Assembly (NCBI GenBank): GCA_963920705.1
Contig: OY987233.1
Span: 3,090,001-3,154,000 of the forward strand
Direction: 5' to 3'
DNA from: Odiellus spinosus
Taxonomy: Eukaryota > Arthropoda > Arachnida > Opiliones > Phalangiidae
Length of the DNA: 64,000 nt
Shown here: one piece after another, positions 58,866 to 64,000 of the stretch
How positions within the stretch are numbered: position 1 is the first letter of the stretch
Layout: every line of letters begins with the position of its first letter
The notes under the pieces: generated by a model
Database searches by the model: none
What the model saw: the letters and a program-made list of their open reading frames with translations, nothing else
Told to the model about the DNA's origin: nothing
Program-made: the position numbers and the translations under genes

Positions 58866-59116
58866 ATCAAACCGATATTCGAATCGCCATGAATCGTTCT
58901 AAGCGTCGCGTGTTCACGCGTTATCTTCATAAATCGATTTATTGTAGCTTCATCTATCGGTTGTTGAAACCGAATCGGTAAGAAACTGGTCCCCGAAGCA
59001 GTTTCGAGAAATCGAACCAAATCGATTCGAGAAAAGACGGTTTCCCGTTCACACGACTCTAGCGAAACGTTTTGAAACAGTTTAAATCGTTTCCAAGGCC
59101 TAGTATGAACGCGGCT
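58866..59116. mobile_element. MITE family E, copy 5 (left end missing)
   Basis: AAACCGATATTCGAATCGCC to CCTAGTATGAACGCGGCT. The minus-strand frame across it is an artefact. The 58159-58865 stretch shows only unsupported open frames. Confidence 0.75.
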
Positions 59117-59508
59117 TATGATCAAACCGATCAACTAGTTGGGGATAAAAATTAGCCGTTGTGAAAGTCCCTTTACAAAGCCAAAATTCTGGAAACCTAG
59201 TGGCAAAAATAATCGAGAGATGTGCGGAATAGAGGAAGGCGAGACAAGAGAAAAGGACAATTTATCACCTACGATTAAGGGTCGTGATTTAATATTACAT
59301 AAGATTGAAGAAAAAGATGAATTACTTATGAGAATCAACGTGTTAAAATAGTACGCTATTAGTAGTTCCTATTACTTTAACCATAGCATGAATAATTAGT
59401 GCACAGAATCAGATAACCATTGTAGCTGTCAGATTATATCAGATATTTCAATTTCGGATTAATTTATTGTGATTAAAAATGTAATTTAGTAATCTTGATA
59501 GTAGTTAA

Positions 59509-59775
59509 AGGGAAACTTGGAGCTAAAAATGAACCAGCTTTTGAATTTGTTTTCGGAATCACCAAGACAAAAAATGTATTACTTTTAGACACGTTTTTTG
59601 TTTTTAAATTAATTTCTAAAGTTTGGTAAAATTTGAATAAAACTAAATATAAATTCGGACCAATCATATTATTTCAGCCTTCAACAACGCTTGAATGTCT
59701 TAACATTAAAACAATAGGCTGGCTATTAAAAGAATAGGTAAAGGCTGAAATAATATGATTAGTCGAAATTTATTT
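59509..59775. mobile_element. MITE family C, copy 5 (right end worn)
   Basis: TTAA (59505-59508) then AGGGAAACTTGGAGCTAAAA; the usual core; right part shortened. Confidence 0.8.
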
Positions 59776-60018
59776 AATTCAATAGATCTATCCAATTAAT
59801 ATTAAAGTTAAACAATCTTCACGCGTACTTTGATGTGACTGATTAGTTCAGACCTAGAGTTCGAAAATTACCGTAAATTACTGGTAATTTTTTTTATTTT
59901 TTCCTTTTCGCCGCGAAAATACTCATAATTCATTTTTCGAAACTTTAACGAGAATATGCTTTCTTCAATTGGAAATCGAATAAAAAAAGGTTATTGTCTT
60001 TTTTTTTTCGTTTTAGAC

Positions 60019-60149
60019 TCTTGAGCCTCTCATCCGAAACCATCAACGGGGTGGAAAAAGGAGAGCTAGTAGCAGTAGTTCAAAGCCGAAATCGATACGA
60101 AGAAGTAGGGGGTATTTCGATTCTTTGACGATATCGAAAGTGATATGAT
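60019..60149 (+). other. Candidate terminal exon, unidentified
   Basis: A strong pyrimidine tract and TTTTAG acceptor precede about 42 open codons rich in Ser/Arg/Lys (GGKRRASSSSSKPKSIRRSR) ending in TGA. No upstream partner exon is evident, so this is weak. Confidence 0.2.
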
Positions 60150-60284
60150 CTCTTTACTTCACAAGTCTGTTGAAATCCTCGTCCAGCTATCATCTCGCGT
60201 TACAGAGATCTCTTTAAACAATGGTATTAATTTTACGTCGTGTATACGACACTCTAACAAGAGCCACGTTCACGCTCAAGCTCC

Positions 60285-60762
60285 GGTCACACTAGAGCAT
60301 TTCTTAATGGGTTTGAAACGGTAAAATCAAACCGATATTCAAATCGCCAGGAATCGTTTTAAGCGCCATGCGTTCACGCGTTATCTTTATAAATCGATTT
60401 ATCGTAGCTTCATCTATCGGTTGTTGAAACCGAATCGGTACGAAATTGGTTCCCGAAGCAGTTTCGAGAAATCAAATCAAATAAGCTACGTTCACACTTG
60501 ACACTTTGGAACCGTTTTCAAACCGTTTCGAATGTGCAAATCGACTTTTTAAGATATTACTTGCGTTCCTTGATCAAAGGTCTACACTTGTGACCCCAAA
60601 ATTTTATGATTTGACCTTTCCAAAACGGTTCAAAACGGTTTCAAAGTCTGTAGTGTGAACGCAGCTATAGATTCAAGAAACGACGGTTACCTGATCTCAC
60701 GATTCTAGCGAAACGTTTTGAAACGGTTTAAATCGATTCTTAGGTCTAGTATGAACGCGGCT
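60285..60762. mobile_element. MITE family E, copy 6, with nested short relative
   Basis: GGTCACACTAGAGCATTTCT to TCTAGTATGAACGCGGCT; interrupted by the 183-bp element at 60484-60666. Confidence 0.8.
60484..60666. mobile_element. Short relative of family E, copy 2
   Basis: AGCTACGTTCACACTTGACA to AGTCTGTAGTGTGAACGCAG plus CT; ATA flanks both sides. Inverse of 10918-11081. Confidence 0.75.
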
Positions 60763-60786
60763 AAAGAGACTTTGAGCGGTTTTTAA

Positions 60787-61094
60787 AGGGAGAATGCAAC
60801 CTAAGTGATTTCTTTTATCAATTCCTTATCGTTTAAATAGTACTAATCAAACAGTATATAAATTTACAAACAAATATTAAACTAGAAATAAATTTAAAAC
60901 TTACCATCAAAATAGGCTTAGCTGGATTGACAAGAAAATCTTAAATTTCTTCGCATTGATTAATCAGAAACCAATCGAATGTTATTGGAACTCTCATGGA
61001 AATCTCGCCTTAACTACGGGCCTTTACTCATTGGTTGATGACTCTTCAATGCGAAAAAATTCGGAATCTCCATGAATCCAGCTAAACCTATTTT
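60787..61094. mobile_element. MITE family A, copy 9 (right end lost)
   Basis: TTAA (60783-60786) then AGGGAGAATGCAACCTAAGT; the core and inner palindrome; joins a family C fragment at about 61095. Confidence 0.78.
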
Positions 61095-61535
61095 AGGAAT
61101 AGGCCGGCGTTTGATGCCTATGACCTTAGCCATTAAACCATAGAGGTTAGAAAGAAGAGGAGTAGAAGGCTTGGCTTGGAGGTTTCTCGCTTGAAAATTT
61201 ACATCTCAACTTCCGGTATGCGCGCGACGTTTTCGATGACATCATAGAGGCTCTGATTAATTGAAAACCAGTCAATGGCGGATGAACCGGATGTAAAGGG
61301 ACAAATTTTTCAAATGCATAACACAAAGCCAGGCCTTCTACTCCTCTTCTTTCTACCCTCTATGATCAAACGCTGGCCTATTAATTTAATGTTAGGTCAT
61401 TAAAAGCACTGTTGAAGGCTGAAATAATATGATTAGTCCGAATTTATAATTTAACCAACTAAAAATTGTGAAAAATGTATGGTGATTCCGAAAATAAATT
61501 CAAAAGCTGTTCCAACTTTAGCTATAAGTTTCCCT
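61095..61535. mobile_element. MITE family C, copy 6, host of a nested MITE
   Basis: Begins within the AATAGGCCGGCGTTTGATGC palindrome; ends AAGTTTCCCT, followed by TTAA at 61536-61539. Split by the element at 61138-61364. Confidence 0.78.
61138..61364. mobile_element. Nested MITE, ends CATAGAGGTTAGAAAGAAGA
   Basis: CATAGAGGTTAGAAAGAAGA...TAGAAGGC is inverse to GCCTTCTACTCCTCTTCTTT...CCTCTATG. Flanks ATTAAAC and ATCAAAC suggest a 7-bp target duplication with one change. Confidence 0.8.
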
Positions 61536-61539
61536 TTAA

Positions 61540-61975
61540 AGGGAGAATGCAACGTAATTACAAGTGATTTTTTTATCGATTCCTTATCGTTTAAATAGGC
61601 CTAATCCATCGATAAAAAGTTTACAATACAAATATTAAACTAAAAATAAATTTAAAACTTACCCTGAAAATAGGCTTAGCGGGATTCATGGAGATCCTGA
61701 ATTGCGTCCGTGTAAGGTCTAGCGACCAATGAGCAAAGGCCCCTCGTTCACGCGAGACCTCCACTAGACTTACGTCGCGTGCGATTGGTCGCTAGACCTT
61801 ACACGCGAGGAAATCAGGAGCTCCATGAATTCCACTAAGCCTATTTTCAGGGTAAGTTTTAAATTTATTTCTAGTTTAATATTTGTTTGTAAATTTTTTA
61901 AATAGTGGATTAGGCCTATTTAAACAAGAAGGAATCGATAAAAAATCACTTGTTGTTAGGTTGCATCCTCCCTTT
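61540..61975. mobile_element. MITE family A, copy 10
   Basis: Shares its left TTAA (61536-61539) with family C copy 6 and has TTAA at the right (61976-61979). Closest to copy 2 at 9312-9734 by its GCGTCCGTGTAAGGT core. Confidence 0.88.
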
Positions 61976-62165
61976 AAGTTGAAATAAGTCAAAGTTAAAT
62001 AAGGTTATAATAAAAGGAAATTTTTATCGTATAGCTCTCAGTTTGAGATGGGTCGAGCTCGGTGGAATTGTTTTTACACTGTATATGTATTTATTATGTA
62101 AAACAGTTTGAAGATAAATTGAAGGGTAAACCACGAAAGTTTATTTTCTGTTTTTCGGTGAAAAG

Positions 62166-62411
62166 GTGAAACTAGTAATGTCCTTTTTACTGGATATGGT
62201 AAAAGCTTCGGATGAAAGGAAACGTGCGTGCGGCTTTAGTGTTCAAAACATAAATTCTCATCTAAGAAAGAAAGCAGCTGCTTCTGACACTTTTTTGGCT
62301 ACCTCTTTACCCACACCACAAATTTTTACTTCGGGAAGTTTTCAAAAACCCTTTTTCTACAGTCGAATCACGCGTTATATGGAGGCCCATATTTTTAAAG
62401 AAAGAAATTAA
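62166..62411 (+). other. Open frame of 81 codons, possible exon, unidentified
   Basis: Reads VKLVMSFLLDMVKASDE... to ...MEAHIFKERN then stop; preceded by a pyrimidine-rich stretch and AAAAG. No recognisable domain and no supporting neighbour, so it may be chance. Confidence 0.18.
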
Positions 62412-62560
62412 GACCCAAATAGAAAATAATTACGCTTAAAGCTACTAAAACAGGCGCGTAAACGTTACAGGTACACATCTTAATCAAACCTTTATGTTTC
62501 GTGAAAATAAAAATATATTTCGTTGAAACTCTTAAATAATTTCATTTCAAATTACGGGAT

Positions 62561-62766
62561 AGAATTTTCTAGAAGGTTCTAGAATTTTCCAGAAGGTTCT
62601 AGAATTTTCCAGAAGATTCTAGAATTTTCCAGAAGGTTTTAGAATTTTCCAGAAGGCTCTAAAATTTCCCAGAAGGTTCCAAAATTTTTGAGAAGGTTCC
62701 AGAATTTTCCAGAAAGTTCCAGAATTTTCTAGAACGTTCCAGACTCTTCCAGAACATTCTAGAATT
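62561..62766. repeat. Phased GAA/TTC array: 41 heat-shock-element pentamers
   Basis: GAA occurs every 10 bp from 62562 to 62762 (18 of 21 exact) and TTC every 10 bp from 62567 to 62757 (16 of 20 exact), giving unbroken alternating nGAAn/nTTCn units. The consensus is a 10-20 bp unit, TTCTAGAATTTTCCAGAAGG. HSF trimers bind three or more such units. Function is inference. Confidence 0.9.
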
Positions 62767-63420
62767 GTGTAAATCAATTAAAAACTGTCTAAATCAATCA
62801 AAAATTGTCTAAATCAATTAAAAATTGTCCAAATCAATTAAAAACTGTCTAAATCAATTAAAAAACTGTCTAAATCAATTTAAAACTGTCTAAATCAATT
62901 AAAAAATGTCTAAATCAATTAAAAAATGTCTAAATCAATTTAAAACTGTCTAAATCAATTAAAAACAGTCTAAAACAGTTAAAAACTGTCTAAATCAATT
63001 AAAAACTGTCTAAATCAATTAAAAACTGTCTAAATCAATTAAAAACTGTCTAAATCAATTAAAAACTATCAATCAATTAAAAACTGTCTACATCAATTAA
63101 AAACTGTCTAAATCAATTAAAAACTGTCTACATCAATTAAAAACTGTCTAAATCAATTAAAAACTATCAATCAATTAAAAACTATCAATCAATTACAAAC
63201 TATCAATCAAAAACTGTCTTCATCAATTAAAAACTGTCCTCATCAATTAAAAACTGTCTTCATCAATTAAAAACTGTCTTCATCAATTAAAAACTGTCTA
63301 AATCAATTAAAAACTATCAATCAATTAAAAACTGTCTATATCAATTAAAAACTGTCTAAATCAATTAAAAACGGTCTAAATCAATTAAAAACTGTATAAA
63401 TCAATTAAAAATTGTCTAAA
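62767..63420 (+). repeat. 19-bp satellite, AAATCAATTAAAAACTGTCT
   Basis: More than 30 copies, with shortened variants (ACTATCAATCAATTAAAA) in the 3' half. It directly follows the GAA/TTC array. I see nothing further in 63421-63977. Confidence 0.95.
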
Positions 63421-63977
63421 TTATCAAAAACAACTTTTTAATCATTTTCTTTATGTTCTATTCTTAAATAAGAAAATGTAAAATAACTCGGAGATATATT
63501 TACATAAAACCAGTCTGTAAATCGTCTTTTCATTCTCAAAAATAAAAAAAAAAATCGAAAATTGACTTTATATATCTCCTGCAATCTGTTATTTGCATCA
63601 TTTCTGAATCTCAAAGTATAATAAGATAAAATAAATAAACTTTGTTGCTCGAAAAGTGAACTGTACAAAATTTAAAATGTCGATTTTGCCAATTTTTTTT
63701 TTTCTTTTTTTCGTTATAGGTTTGTTTTGATACGTCAAAAAGGTAATTAGGCAGAGTTCTATCTGTTCAGTGGCTCGTGTTTTCCCTTAAAATCAATATT
63801 TTTGCTTTTGATACGACCGGAACAATAGAGGTAGAGAGGAAAACGTGCTTCTATAGAGTAACGAGAGACACGGGGTCATCACTCTTCCAAATAACGTACG
63901 CTACAAGTTTACAAATTATTCAAGTCATCTAAACCATTTACTTAAATAACAGTAAAAAATACGTATTTCATAATTTC

Positions 63978-64000
63978 CAAAAGTCTATTATTTTATTCCA
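63978..64000. mobile_element. MITE family D, left end cut by the window
   Basis: CAAAAGTCTATTATTTTATT plus CCA, matching the family D left terminus. Confidence 0.6.

Noticed and set aside
59139-59351. 70-codon plus-strand open frame (KNNREMCGIEEGETREKDN)
   Set aside because: Charged and protein-like, but no ATG context, splice sites or match; not enough to call.

Overview
This window is nuclear DNA of an animal, most likely a protostome invertebrate. It is AT-rich and its genes are split by GT-AG introns. The coding content is metazoan: a nose-resistant-to-fluoxetine (NRF-6) type acyltransferase, an FMRFamide-receptor-like GPCR, an ACSF2-type acyl-CoA synthetase, the divergent G-protein beta subunit Gbeta5, and a CSPG4/NG2 (kon-tiki) proteoglycan. 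An arthropod is plausible, but nothing in the sequence settles the phylum. I rebuilt exon chains by hand; unless stated, every join is GT-AG and keeps the reading frame.

Layout. Plus strand: an ankyrin-repeat protein with a secretion signal and a GPI-like tail (401-4473); an NRF-6-like multipass acyltransferase with 15 exons (5354-15060); a rhodopsin-like peptide GPCR with 3 exons (16034-18751). Minus strand: ACSF2-like acyl-CoA synthetase, 15 coding exons (20543-26756); Gbeta5, 8 coding exons with a 12-nt last exon (30436-37507); CSPG4, 7 visible exons with the signal-peptide exon unseen (42590-54515). A decayed non-LTR retrotransposon 3' end lies at 39555-40100. From 54.5 kb to the end I see no secure gene, only repeats and a few weak candidate exons.

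The six genes look like unrelated neighbours. The other large component is a dense population of small non-autonomous transposons (MITEs) filling introns and intergenic DNA, often within 10-20 bp of splice sites. I separate families A, B and C (TTAA flanks and shared AGGG(A/G) termini), D (termini CAAAAGTCTATCAC), E (AGCCGCGTTCATACTAG), F (CAGAGGTATATAATAAC, two almost identical copies), G (CAGAAGCCGATGAAACCC), several hAT-like elements with 8-bp target duplications, and nested stacks of these. No transposase gene is visible.

Tandem arrays include a 22-bp repeat open in every frame on both strands (30527-30690), a 193-bp repeat inside a composite hAT-like element, and, at 62561-62766, a phased run of 41 GAA/TTC pentamers that reads as a very long heat-shock-element array next to a 19-bp satellite.
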